From Nitrospira sp. (lineage in GTDB: Bacteria > Nitrospirota > Nitrospiria > Nitrospirales > Nitrospiraceae), in assembly GCA_009594865.1 (NCBI GenBank), contig VOPT01000003.1, positions 95,022 through 159,021 of the forward strand: DNA of 64,000 bases. The letters are read 5' to 3'. The notes under the pieces are model-generated. The model made no database searches. It saw nothing but the letters and a program-made list of their open reading frames with translations, and was not told where the DNA came from. Shown one piece after another: positions 1-7,928 of this stretch. The translations under genes and the position numbers were made by a program. Every line of letters starts with the position of its first letter. Positions within the stretch are counted from its first letter, which is position 1.

Positions 1-65
1 GCATGCGTGGAGCCCAACCGATAGCGCTTGTGCAAATGTTCGACTCGAACTGCCAGGTCATTCAT
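1..65 (-). CDS. ABC transporter ATP-binding protein, polysaccharide-export type (N-terminal fragment)
   Basis: Reading the minus strand from position 65, the first codons give MNDLAVRVEHLHKRYRLGST, and the gene runs off the window edge. The pattern 'V-hydrophobic-V-E-x-L-x-K-R-Y-R-L-G' is the usual opening of ATPases of polysaccharide/O-antigen ABC exporters (Wzt/TagH type). Only about 21 codons are visible, before the Walker A motif, so the family call comes from this opening alone. An in-frame ATG 12 bases upstream (position 77) is another possible start. It follows the acyl carrier protein gene at 126-389 on the same strand, probably in one operon, which would fit export of a glycan made or modified by the cluster. 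The subfamily is uncertain. Confidence 0.5.
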   Translation of the reverse strand, partial: MNDLAVRVEHLHKRYRLGSTH

Positions 66-125
66 CCTGGTCCCCATTCCACGGCAGCGACCCTGGTTGT
101 GTGCGGTATGCGACGCGACTGTGCT

Positions 126-389
126 TCATCGAACTTTCCTGGGAGGAACCACTTCGCCACCCAGCTTGCCGGCCACAAATTGCTTGAGTTCGCCGATATT
201 GTTCATGTCGGCCAGCTCGTTGCCTTTGAATCGGATGCCGAAGGCCTGCTCGATGCCGAACATCAGATTGATGTGCGCCACGGAGTCCCAGCCTTCGATA
301 TCGGCGGCTTTCATCTCATCGCGCAGTGCGAGCGCATCATTGTCGAATACCTGGCGAAACACTTCTTCCAAGCGATTGTGCAGCTCCAT
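126..389 (-). CDS. acyl carrier protein
   Basis: An 87-residue acidic protein of the size and helix pattern of a discrete acyl carrier protein. The motif G-W-D-S-V-A-H (residues 34-40) carries the serine expected to receive 4'-phosphopantetheine, and L/F-x-I-E-x-x-F follows, as in helix II-III of the family. The start has a strong Shine-Dalgarno sequence (GAGGAGTTC directly before ATG). It lies between the MaoC-SDR gene and an ABC ATPase gene. Because an FkbH-type protein is two genes upstream, a likely role is carrying a glyceryl or short acyl unit rather than bulk fatty acids. That role is inference. The carrier-protein identification is secure. Confidence 0.88.
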   Translation of the reverse strand: MELHNRLEEVFRQVFDNDALALRDEMKAADIEGWDSVAHINLMFGIEQAFGIRFKGNELADMNNIGELKQFVAGKLGGEVVPPRKVR

Positions 390-473
390 GAACTCCTCAC
401 ATCATGCGGTTAGGGGTCGGGTTGTCATTATTCTATCGGACACGGCGGGTGCCTGTGCGGGCCTCATGGCTCG

Positions 474-1973
474 TCAAAATGTCTCCATGATCTGCAAGGC
501 TTGTGACTGGCGGGATTCGCAGATCTGCCGCACAATCGCGGCCGCGACCTGTTCGACCTCCATGGCTCCCTGTCGTCCAACGGTGGTATTGGTCTGATCC
601 GTCAAAAGTTTTGGCGGTCTCACAATACGATGCCGAACGGTCGGATAGTGGACGGCAGCCCAGCTCACCAGACCCTCCAGTGCGCATTTTGCCGTCACGT
701 AATGCGCGAAGACTGCCGGAAGCTCTTTGATAAAGGATGACGACAGGACGATGTTCCATCCTTTCTGGTCGGCGAGCATCCCGAGAAAGCTCGACATAGG
801 TGCGGAGGCGAGCGACACACTTCGCGCAACAAAGTCCTGGAACTGCGGGAGCTTGTCCGGTTCGAACGCCAGCGGACGAATCGGGGGCGAGGCATTGCAG
901 ACGAGGAGATCGAGACCGCCATACCGTTCGAGAATCGTATCCCGTAGAGACAGGCACCATTCAATATCTGCTGCGTCGCCCTGCACCAGTTCAAGCTGCG
1001 TCGACTGATCACCCACACTGGCGCGAACCTGTTCCGCTTCCGCCGCACTATACTGGTAGTTCAGCAACACCGAGCAGCCTTGTGACACGAGCGCCTGCGC
1101 GATGGCAGCGCCAAGCCCACGGCTTCCGCCGATGATCAGCGCGCGTTTTCCCTGGAGTTGATCGGATGGCGGCAGCAGGTCGCTGATGCGTCGAAGCGAG
1201 GATCGCGGGGAATCCTGTCGAACAAATGCCGACAGGTGAGCCGTCGCATAGGGTCGCGAGTCGGCAGAAAGGGTGCCCGTCGATCGCAGGAGATCATATC
1301 GCCCATCGAAGTTGTCAATGGTCGCATCGTATGAGAACGGTTCTTCGGCAGGCGGCTCCGCATTGTGAAAATCTAGGGTCAGTCGCCAGAACACCGCGCG
1401 TTTTCCGGGAAGGTGCATCCCGACGACATAACTCGCCCACATCATCGCGGCGATCTGGTGAGGGGTCGCGCCTTTTCCATCGAGTCCCCAGCGTTCGACC
1501 ACCTGCACAAATGCCTCGGTCTCCGGCGCATAGATGCCGGTCACGCGAGTGCCCGGGATGAGGGCGTCTTTTTTTCGGTCTTCCGGTTCCGTCGCGCAAG
1601 ATGCTTCCGGAAAGCGCTGTGACTCAGTATGGCCTTGTCCCGGAGCGAAGGCGAATGTCGCCGTCATCATCAGACGAGTCGTATCATAAAGTTTGACGCG
1701 CGCATGGTCTGTCGCCGATTCGATGATGTCGAGACGATACGGTGCATCGACGCTGAGAGGATTGCGAAACTCGGCAGAGATGTGCCGCAGCTGCCGGTCA
1801 TGGCGTTCGGACAGTTGCCCAAGTCCGGCCAGGAGAGCCAGTAGGCCGAAGACGACCGGTTCGGCGTATGGCGTGGTGCGGGCGTATTCCTCGGAGATGT
1901 GCAGAGGATTTTTATCGCGACTTGCCGCGCTGAAGCGTGCAAGATCCTCTTTTGTAAAGCGGACGGTAGTCAT
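474..1973 (-). CDS. MaoC-like hydratase / short-chain dehydrogenase fusion
   Basis: About 499 residues from the ATG at 1973. A TTG at 2006 is in frame but has no better ribosome site. The N-terminal ~130 residues have a MaoC hot-dog signature (A-S-R-D-K-N-P-L-H-I-S followed by a hydrophobic A-L-L-A-G-L stretch). The C-terminal ~240 residues are a Rossmann short-chain dehydrogenase: G-G-S-R-G-L-G for dinucleotide binding, C-N-A-S in place of NNAG, a serine in L-S-S-S-F, and Y-V-T-A-K for the catalytic Tyr-Lys. Such fusions act on acyl-ACP or acyl-CoA as hydratase and ketoreductase. An ACP gene follows and an FkbH gene precedes, so a carrier-bound substrate is plausible. The substrate and direction of reaction are unknown. 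Confidence 0.8.
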   Translation of the reverse strand: MTTVRFTKEDLARFSAASRDKNPLHISEEYARTTPYAEPVVFGLLALLAGLGQLSERHDRQLRHISAEFRNPLSVDAPYRLDIIESATDHARVKLYDTTRLMMTATFAFAPGQGHTESQRFPEASCATEPEDRKKDALIPGTRVTGIYAPETEAFVQVVERWGLDGKGATPHQIAAMMWASYVVGMHLPGKRAVFWRLTLDFHNAEPPAEEPFSYDATIDNFDGRYDLLRSTGTLSADSRPYATAHLSAFVRQDSPRSSLRRISDLLPPSDQLQGKRALIIGGSRGLGAAIAQALVSQGCSVLLNYQYSAAEAEQVRASVGDQSTQLELVQGDAADIEWCLSLRDTILERYGGLDLLVCNASPPIRPLAFEPDKLPQFQDFVARSVSLASAPMSSFLGMLADQKGWNIVLSSSFIKELPAVFAHYVTAKCALEGLVSWAAVHYPTVRHRIVRPPKLLTDQTNTTVGRQGAMEVEQVAAAIVRQICESRQSQALQIMETF

Positions 1974-2006
1974 GTGGATAGGAAGAGTCGAACTGAAGTC
2001 GAGCAA

Positions 2007-4028
2007 TCAGGGCGTGCCATCAACGGATGCCCACGAATCGACGCTCTTCACAAACGGATTGGCAATCGGGCCTTTCGCTTGGAGATCATACCGCCACACC
2101 TGATGCCCATTGCTTTGGCTGAAGGGCTCGAAACCGTGCTTCGCATACACATCCGCTGCCATTGCGTTCTTCTGGGTCGGTATGTACGTTCCCTGCAGGA
2201 CCGTGCAGCCGAGCTGGGCGGCCTGGCGACAGAGGTGTTCGAGCATCGTGGCCTCCATGGTCCGGCCGATGACCCGGCAACTCATGAGCCAGGTGTCGAT
2301 ATCCAGGAGCTCGCCTTCGCACCGCGCAATCATGACACTGACCAGGCCATGATCGGTGTAGCGGTCTCGCAGTCGCAGGGCCAGATGCACATAGTCCGCG
2401 CTCCGGATGAAGGTGGCCAGCTGCGGCATGCCGTGGCGTCTGGTGGTCAGATTGAATTGATTGGTCTTCCCGATCAATTGCGCAATTCTGGGCAGCTGTG
2501 TGTCGTCGAAGGGCGTCACGATGGCCTGCATGCGGAGGCCGTGATAAAAATCCTCGATGGACCCGGCCGCGGCCTCCAACTCTTTGATCTGTGCTCTGGC
2601 TCGATATTGATCGGCGCGCTCGCTGTCTTCGGCTGTCAAGGACGCGGTTTCGAGCGAGAGGTATTGCGACAGGGTTCGGGTGTAATAGGCCGGATCGTCA
2701 GGCAACGGGAGGACATCGACCTCGGGGAGAAACTTGCGGACAATCTCCCGCTCGACCGGGTTGTCGTCGACGAACACCAGACTGTCCAGCCCGATTTGTA
2801 GGGTGTCGGCGATCCTGCGGATGTTGTCCGGTTTGGATTCCCAATTGGAGATGAACAGGGCGATATCCTGCAGCCTGAGCCGCATCTCCGGATGTTTTTC
2901 GAACGGTTGGATGGCATCGGCATAGTTATTCTTTGAACAGACGGTCAGGATGACGCCTTTCTGTTTCAACTTCAGGATATAGTCCTGGAACGCCACGAAT
3001 GCCTCGCCGTCCGGTCCCTGCGCCAACTTGATGCCGGCGAGGCCATCCTCCGCGACCACGCCGCCCCATAAGGTGTTATCGAGATCGAGGACCAGGCATT
3101 TACGGCTCAGGCCGAGATCCGCTGCCATGACCGCGGCCGTGTGTCTGGCGAGTACGGGCAGCGCCTCCAGCGCCACGGCTTGTTTGGAGAGGTTCCAATA
3201 TCGCGGGTCGCACCACTGGCGTTTTCCGACGAGCGCCGACAGGCGTTCGCAATCAATCAAGGACACTGCATGGCCCGCCGCCTCGCCCAACCGCATATTC
3301 ACGGCCTGTGTCATCGTGTATCGGGAGCCGGGAAGCCTGGTCGCGAGATGGCCTGCAGGGACTTCGCAGGGCAGCGCAAAGTTATGTTGGATGACACGGG
3401 CCTGCGCACGTTCGGCGACCAACTTCCACAGTGTCGTCCAACGGTCGACTTCGGTCCGAATATCCTGCTCAGGCGTTGAGCTGTACTCGGGAAGGCGAAG
3501 ATCTCCTTCGTGAACCGCAAGGATGACGACATTCGGGCCGAACGCGTAGAGCCGGCTACCCGGATCGATGATGTCCTGTTGATATTGCCCGTAGTGGCTC
3601 TCGTAGAGATCGATACGGATGCCGAGCTTGGCCGCGGCAAGCCGCAATAACGGACACAATTGGGTCGTGGTGTAGCTACTCACCATGGCGACCTTTATTG
3701 ATCGCAACTTCTGCCAGCCACCCCGGTCCGCATGCCGTTGGAAGAGCGTCCAGCCGGCGAGCCAGGTCGTATAATCATCACCCGCCTCAACCAGGGCCAG
3801 CGCCCATCTACAAACTTCGGAGTGCTGCTCGAGGCGATCGTAGCAGCGCGCCAGTTTCAGGCAGAGCGAGGGTGAGAGGGGAAAGGTCACCGCCTCTAAG
3901 TAGGCGTGGATGGCCTGTTCCACCTGGCCCTGCTTACGATAGGCGTCACCGCGTGCTTCAGGCGTGTCGGAAAAAGCCGGCTGTTGAGGCGACGCTATGC
4001 CGCTCGAGGTCATCCTGTACTGTCTCAC
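2007..4028 (-). CDS. FkbH-type HAD-IIIC protein (SGNH-like + HAD + GNAT)
   Basis: About 673 residues in FkbH order: a TPR-like start (~20-100), an SGNH-like domain (~110-290), a HAD-IIIC domain with V-L-D-L-D-N-T-L-W-G-G (~315) and F-V-D-D-N-P-V-E-R later, and a C-terminal GNAT-like region (~520-660). FkbH proteins dephosphorylate a 1,3-bisphosphoglycerate-derived acyl group and load glyceryl onto a carrier protein. Related proteins occur in surface-glycan clusters. The GTG start overlaps the end of the upstream acetyltransferase gene (GTGA); an ATG at 4013 is an alternative. The ACP encoded two genes downstream is the obvious candidate acceptor. The family call is firm and the chemistry here is inferred. 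Confidence 0.85.
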   Translation of the reverse strand: MRQYRMTSSGIASPQQPAFSDTPEARGDAYRKQGQVEQAIHAYLEAVTFPLSPSLCLKLARCYDRLEQHSEVCRWALALVEAGDDYTTWLAGWTLFQRHADRGGWQKLRSIKVAMVSSYTTTQLCPLLRLAAAKLGIRIDLYESHYGQYQQDIIDPGSRLYAFGPNVVILAVHEGDLRLPEYSSTPEQDIRTEVDRWTTLWKLVAERAQARVIQHNFALPCEVPAGHLATRLPGSRYTMTQAVNMRLGEAAGHAVSLIDCERLSALVGKRQWCDPRYWNLSKQAVALEALPVLARHTAAVMAADLGLSRKCLVLDLDNTLWGGVVAEDGLAGIKLAQGPDGEAFVAFQDYILKLKQKGVILTVCSKNNYADAIQPFEKHPEMRLRLQDIALFISNWESKPDNIRRIADTLQIGLDSLVFVDDNPVEREIVRKFLPEVDVLPLPDDPAYYTRTLSQYLSLETASLTAEDSERADQYRARAQIKELEAAAGSIEDFYHGLRMQAIVTPFDDTQLPRIAQLIGKTNQFNLTTRRHGMPQLATFIRSADYVHLALRLRDRYTDHGLVSVMIARCEGELLDIDTWLMSCRVIGRTMEATMLEHLCRQAAQLGCTVLQGTYIPTQKNAMAADVYAKHGFEPFSQSNGHQVWRYDLQAKGPIANPFVKSVDSWASVDGTP

Positions 4029-4666
4029 AGGTTTTGGGAGATTCGACTGGTGTCGTGGGACTCATCGGGGGCATTCGCCAGGCGAATCACACGGGGAGCT
4101 TCTGCAAAGACCCTGGCTCCTGCTGGCACATGCGACATGACGACGACATTCGGGCCAAGGACGGCGCCTTCTCCGAGCGTTACGGCCGCGAAAATCACCG
4201 CGCCTGGACCCACTTCCACGTGGTTCCCGAGCCGGGGGCCCCTATGTAGCGTTTTCTGCCCGCCATATCCTGCGCCGATGGTGGCATTGTGACGAATTAA
4301 GCAATCGTCACCGACGACAGTCTTCCAATGGAAGACGATACCGTTCTGATGCGCCAGCAACAATCTTCGCCCCAGGATGACGGTCAGAGGAATCTCGATG
4401 CCATAATGATTCCGAACATAGCGGTACATCGCTTGATACAGCCACAGCAGCAGGGTTCGGAGCGCTCCGGGTCGTTTATTGGATACCCACCTGCCGAAGC
4501 GATGCACGGCGATGGCGCGGAATCCAGGCATGGTCCAGTCACGATGGTTGGTTGTCCAGTCCTCATGGATCTGGCTCGTCAGATCCTGCACGCTGCGAGA
4601 GAGTCTGCGGAATGTTCCTAGCATGGGCATATCGGTCGGATGGAGAATTCTTGCCAGGACGTTCAT
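4025..4666 (-). CDS. serine acetyltransferase-like left-handed beta-helix acyltransferase
   Basis: 213 residues. After an amphipathic N-terminal part the protein shows hexapeptide repeats typical of a left-handed beta helix: V-I-L-G-R-R, H-N-A-T-I-G-A-G-Y-G-G, V-G-P-G-A-V and L-G-E-G-A-V-L-G-P-N. The histidine in I-R-H-N-A-T corresponds to the CysE-family catalytic region. CysE-like proteins next to glycan genes often acetylate sugars, so a role in O-acetylation of a surface polymer is at least as likely as cysteine synthesis. It is the first gene of the minus-strand cluster, overlapping the FkbH gene by 4 bases, so the two are probably translated together. Confidence 0.78.
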   Translation of the reverse strand: MNVLARILHPTDMPMLGTFRRLSRSVQDLTSQIHEDWTTNHRDWTMPGFRAIAVHRFGRWVSNKRPGALRTLLLWLYQAMYRYVRNHYGIEIPLTVILGRRLLLAHQNGIVFHWKTVVGDDCLIRHNATIGAGYGGQKTLHRGPRLGNHVEVGPGAVIFAAVTLGEGAVLGPNVVVMSHVPAGARVFAEAPRVIRLANAPDESHDTSRISQNL

Positions 4667-4925
4667 AGCGCCTCACTTCGACGCACTGCCGTGGCCGAAG
4701 GGCCCGAGGCAGCACTGTGGTCAGAGGGGCTAGCTCCCATGCTCACCCCTCTGCCGGCAATCACATCTTCTTCCATGAGACTGTGGGTGTGTAGGCTGCC
4801 TCGTTCAGTGTCACGGTCCTCAAGGATCACCATCGAATGGTGGTGATCAAACCGATCAACGCACCAATTGAGCCGCGTGAGCCACGATCTTCAGGCCGCT
4901 GCTGAATGTAGCTGATCTTACCATA

Positions 4926-4944
4926 TGTCCAGCATTACTGGACA
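4926..4944. promoter_or_regulatory. perfect inverted repeat, operator-like
   Basis: TGTCCAG-CATTA-CTGGACA: perfect 7-base arms around a 5-base spacer, about 260 bases upstream of the acetyltransferase gene. The size suits a dimeric repressor or activator. No poly-T follows, so it is not a terminator. No function is established. Confidence 0.4.
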
Positions 4945-5257
4945 AGCTAAAACGACACTGATCGCGAAATTAGTGTACTGCCGCAGGGCGTGGTCATGTA
5001 GTTCTCGCGATGACATAGGTACGAGATGGTGCAGGGATACGGTACGAGTCGATCAGCATGGTCGGGCGCGGAGGCGCTCGCGGCTAGTCTTGAGCAACAT
5101 GAGTTCCGAATCGACTAGGTATAGCCCTAGTGCAACGAGAAGCGGGGGTGATCGTCGTCAGCCGATCACGGGAATGGATGATGGCATCGCAATGAGGGGC
5201 CGGCAGTGACCGAATGGGGCAACTGTCAACACTGGGCCGAAATACCTATTTCATGGC

Positions 5258-5286
5258 TTGTATGGCAATAAGGCCCGTGGTACTAT
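5258..5286 (+). promoter_or_regulatory. candidate sigma-70 promoter of the RRM gene
   Basis: TTGTAT (5258-5263), a 17-base spacer and TACTAT (5281-5286). The spacing is right and the hexamers are moderate. It would give a 5' leader of about 180 bases before the RRM gene, a leader length often seen for RNA-binding/cold-inducible proteins. Seen by eye only. Confidence 0.35.
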
Positions 5287-5474
5287 TCGCGGTCTCCCGC
5301 TGGGGCCTGGTGAGGGATGCGTTGAAATAGTTCAGGCCTGACTCGATGTTGCCTTGCCCGGGAATCTAATCGAAAGCCAGACCCAAGTCGCCCCGTTACG
5401 TCGCGTCTTCGGCCCGTCCTTTCCCTTTCTTTCCTTCGTTCAAGACAATGTCACTACCCAAGAGGAGGACCCAC

Positions 5475-5801
5475 ATGGGTTCTAAAATTTATGTTGGCGG
5501 GTTGCCGTATTCGGCAACCGAACAGCAGTTGAGCGATTTGTTCGCAGTGCACGGGGCGGTTGAATCGGCCCGTATCATTACGGACAAATTTACCGGCCAA
5601 TCGAGAGGTTTCGGATTCGTCGAAATGGCCTCTTCAGACGAGGCGCAGAAGGCGATTTCCGCTCTCAATGGGACGGACATGGGTGGCCGGACATTGACGG
5701 TCAATGAAGCGCGTCCGCAGGAACCTCGCTCAGGCGGGCCTGGGCGGAGCGGCGGAGGCGGGGGATTCAACGATCGTGGTGGCAAGCGCGATCGCTGGTA
5801 A
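5475..5801 (+). CDS. RRM-domain RNA-binding protein, glycine-rich tail
   Basis: 108 residues from the ATG at 5475, which has AGAGGAGG before it; the in-frame ATG at 5448 has no such site. It is a single RNA recognition motif with RNP2 K-I-Y-V-G-G-L-P near residue 4 and RNP1 R-G-F-G-F-V-E-M near residue 43, then a Gly/Arg-rich tail (~85-108). This is the architecture of bacterial RbpA/Rbp-type glycine-rich RNA-binding proteins, which bind single-stranded RNA and are often cold- or stress-inducible. It appears monocistronic, with a leader of about 180 bases and a strong terminator directly after it. Confidence 0.93.
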   Translation: MGSKIYVGGLPYSATEQQLSDLFAVHGAVESARIITDKFTGQSRGFGFVEMASSDEAQKAISALNGTDMGGRTLTVNEARPQEPRSGGPGRSGGGGGFNDRGGKRDRW

Positions 5802-5823
5802 CGCCTGACTTTGTAACAGCTTG

Positions 5824-5861
5824 TGGGGCAGTCATCCTGGTGGTGGCTGCCCCATTTTTTT
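5824..5861 (+). terminator. rho-independent terminator after the RRM gene
   Basis: Stem TGGGGCAG (5824-5831) pairs with CTGCCCCA (5847-5854), followed by seven T. It lies 22 bases after the stop codon. Confidence 0.85.
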
Positions 5862-6021
5862 ACCCGCATACCCTGAAAAATCTGTCGTTCACCCACGCCA
5901 CAGAATCGCGCTTTTGTGTTCATGGAAAGAGTTGAACGTGGCGGTCTGGCACCACTAGTCTGGCAGGAGGCGGGGGCGGCCCGTTGGCAGCAATGAGTGT
6001 GCGTGGCGGGAGCGCGCGCGG

Positions 6022-6741
6022 TCAGTTGAGGACCCTGAGCGTGAGATCGTCAAAATAGGTCACCGCATCGGCTTTGGTCCAGAGTCCGATCCGGCCGCTG
6101 GTATACGTCGTGTCGCAGGCACGGAACAGGACGGTCTCGTCGAAAACGGCTTTGATTTCGCAGCCCCGTTGCACGATACGAAGTGTATGCCAACCGGTGG
6201 CGGGGAGCGGGCGATCGAGCTGCTTTACAATCTGCTGGACCCCGTTCACGACGCGATAGACGCGTATCTTCTGCTCCACCAAACTCGCTCTCAAGAGATA
6301 GTAGTTCCGGTCGTCCTTCGCCCGCCACAGCAGCCCGCCGCCGAAGTCGGCCTTCCCCGCCACGGCGAGATAGGAGACCTCGACATCGATATTGCTGCTC
6401 TCGGTGCCGTCGAACAGAAGGACTTTATGCGTCTGATCCGTCCCTTTGGCCTGCAGTTGGGCGAGCACTTGCGACGCACTCTTTGCGCGGTCGGTGATGA
6501 GGATTTTCCATTCGCCGGCCGGTCGGCCGTCGAACTGCGTGCCGACGACGTAGGAGCCTGGCAGCATTCCCGGTGAGGAACTATCAAATGTCCATTGCCG
6601 TTGGTGCTGTGGATCGCTCTCTGCTTCCTCCGCTCCAGAGGCCCTGTCTGGCCAGAGTGCGCTGCCGCAGAGCATCGTCATGAGCGAGGCTGTCACAATC
6701 GCGAAGCGAACAACGAAGGCTACGGTGTGGTACGAGCGCAT
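6022..6741 (-). CDS. secreted concanavalin-like beta-sandwich protein (DUF1080-like)
   Basis: 239 residues. An N-terminal hydrophobic segment (about 8-30) followed by A-S-G-A looks like a Sec signal peptide. The mature part has the pattern of a lectin/glucanase-type sandwich: an F-D-G-R-P-A-G-E-W-K strand, G-G-G-L-L-W-R-A-K-D-D-R-N-Y-Y and G-W-H-T-L-R-I in the middle, and S-G-R-I-G-L-W-T-K-A-D-A near the end. Proteins of this kind bind or cleave carbohydrates, but no catalytic residues can be assigned. It is not clearly in an operon and its ribosome site is weak. Function is unknown; the periplasmic or extracellular location is likely. Confidence 0.65.
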   Translation of the reverse strand: MRSYHTVAFVVRFAIVTASLMTMLCGSALWPDRASGAEEAESDPQHQRQWTFDSSSPGMLPGSYVVGTQFDGRPAGEWKILITDRAKSASQVLAQLQAKGTDQTHKVLLFDGTESSNIDVEVSYLAVAGKADFGGGLLWRAKDDRNYYLLRASLVEQKIRVYRVVNGVQQIVKQLDRPLPATGWHTLRIVQRGCEIKAVFDETVLFRACDTTYTSGRIGLWTKADAVTYFDDLTLRVLN

Positions 6742-6841
6742 CAGAGGCCTTGTTCAGGTGAATGCGTCGAGGACTGTACCCTAAACAGGGTGCTGTCGGT
6801 CAATACGTAGTCCGGGGGATTTCAGGGCTGCCCGGCTCGCC

Positions 6842-7738
6842 CTAGGGCATTTCCAATTCGCGTAATGTGGCCTCGGCCTGTTCCAGCCAGCGCCGATTCG
6901 CGGGCGTATCGAGTTCGAGGCGGAGGTATTGTCGTAATTCCTGGGCTGCCTCCATGCGTTGCCCCAGACTGGCCAGCGCATGGCCAAGGTTGAAGCGGAT
7001 CTTGGCATCGTTGGGTCGCAGGTGCAGTGCCGTACGGAATTCGCTGATGGCGGCGTCCGGTTGATGCTTTTCCATCAGCCCGAGCCCCAGATTAAAGTGT
7101 GCGTTGACATCGTTCGGTTGCAGACTCGCCGCGGTGCGATATTCCGCAATGGCCCCGTCAAGATCACCCATGGCTTTGAGCGCCACTCCGAGATTGTTGT
7201 GGGCATTCACATCGGTCGGATTGCGGCGTAACACGGTTCTAAATTCCGCGATGGCCCCCGCCGGGTCTCCCATCTCCTTGAGCGCGACTCCGAGATCATT
7301 GTGCGTTTTGGGATCGTCCGGCTTCAGTCGCAAAGCTTCTTTGAATTCAACCATGGCTGCATCATGCCGACCGATATCGAGCAGTGTATTGGCCAGGTTC
7401 AGATGCGCGGCGAAATAATTCGGTTGGAGTCGGAGGGCGTGTGTGAATTCGTCGATGGCTTGCCCCGGGTCCCCCTTGAACACAAACGCGACGCCAAGAT
7501 CGTTATGCCGCATGGCTTCCGCATCGGTATCGACCGGTTGTGTGATCTTGTCGGTGGTGGAGAGAATCTGCTCCTCTTCGAGAACATTCGGGCCAGGGAT
7601 GCCGGATGTGGCGGCAGGGTGTTCCTGCGAGGCGGAAGCGGCCTCGGTATTGAATGGAATGACCAGCCCGAGTGCCAGAACGATGGAAGCAGGATACATA
7701 GGGCGTGCCAAGCGCGGGCCGCGGACACCGTCTCGCAT
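6842..7738 (-). CDS. TPR-repeat periplasmic/secreted protein
   Basis: About 298 residues from the ATG at 7738, which is preceded by AAGGAGCCTCCC. A longer frame to 7879 exists but its extra residues do not look like protein. A signal peptide is visible (A-S-I-V-L-A-L-G-L-V-I-P-F with A-S-A after it). At least six consecutive 34-residue TPR units follow, each with N-D-L-G/N-N-L-G-V-A at the start and A-I-x-E-F/Y-R-T-A at the end, and the repeats are very similar to one another. It is most likely a protein-protein scaffold. The efflux operon ends just upstream at 7929, so it may be transcribed with it, but the gap of about 190 bases leaves this open. Confidence 0.82.
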   Translation of the reverse strand: MRDGVRGPRLARPMYPASIVLALGLVIPFNTEAASASQEHPAATSGIPGPNVLEEEQILSTTDKITQPVDTDAEAMRHNDLGVAFVFKGDPGQAIDEFTHALRLQPNYFAAHLNLANTLLDIGRHDAAMVEFKEALRLKPDDPKTHNDLGVALKEMGDPAGAIAEFRTVLRRNPTDVNAHNNLGVALKAMGDLDGAIAEYRTAASLQPNDVNAHFNLGLGLMEKHQPDAAISEFRTALHLRPNDAKIRFNLGHALASLGQRMEAAQELRQYLRLELDTPANRRWLEQAEATLRELEMP

Positions 7739-7928
7739 GGGAGGCTCCTTCCAAGAAGTCGCAGGGGCAATAGCGTGAAAAGGCAGGGCCGGTGTCTGGC
7801 CCGCCGTGTGATCGGGGTTGCGAAATCGCACAGCGTCAGATAGCCCGATCCGGCTGGAAAATTCAAGTTGAAAGTCCACCGCGCAGCGTTGGCGTTGATG
7901 GACATGTGCCCGGGAGGAGAGCAGAGGC

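Larger units (their letters stand above)
4667..5474. other. long intergenic region between divergent genes
   Basis: About 800 bases without a convincing gene. It holds the promoters of the minus-strand glycan cluster and of the plus-strand RRM gene. An imperfect inverted repeat lies near 4824-4849 (GATCACCAT / ATGGTGGTGATC) and a perfect one at 4926-4944. Open frames here give arginine/serine-rich translations with no domain and no good ribosome site. A non-coding RNA cannot be excluded by eye. Confidence 0.5.

Noticed and set aside
4925..5209. 94-codon frame in the 4667-5474 gap
   Set aside because: Arg/Ser-rich translation, no ribosome site, no family pattern. The frame also covers the inverted repeat.
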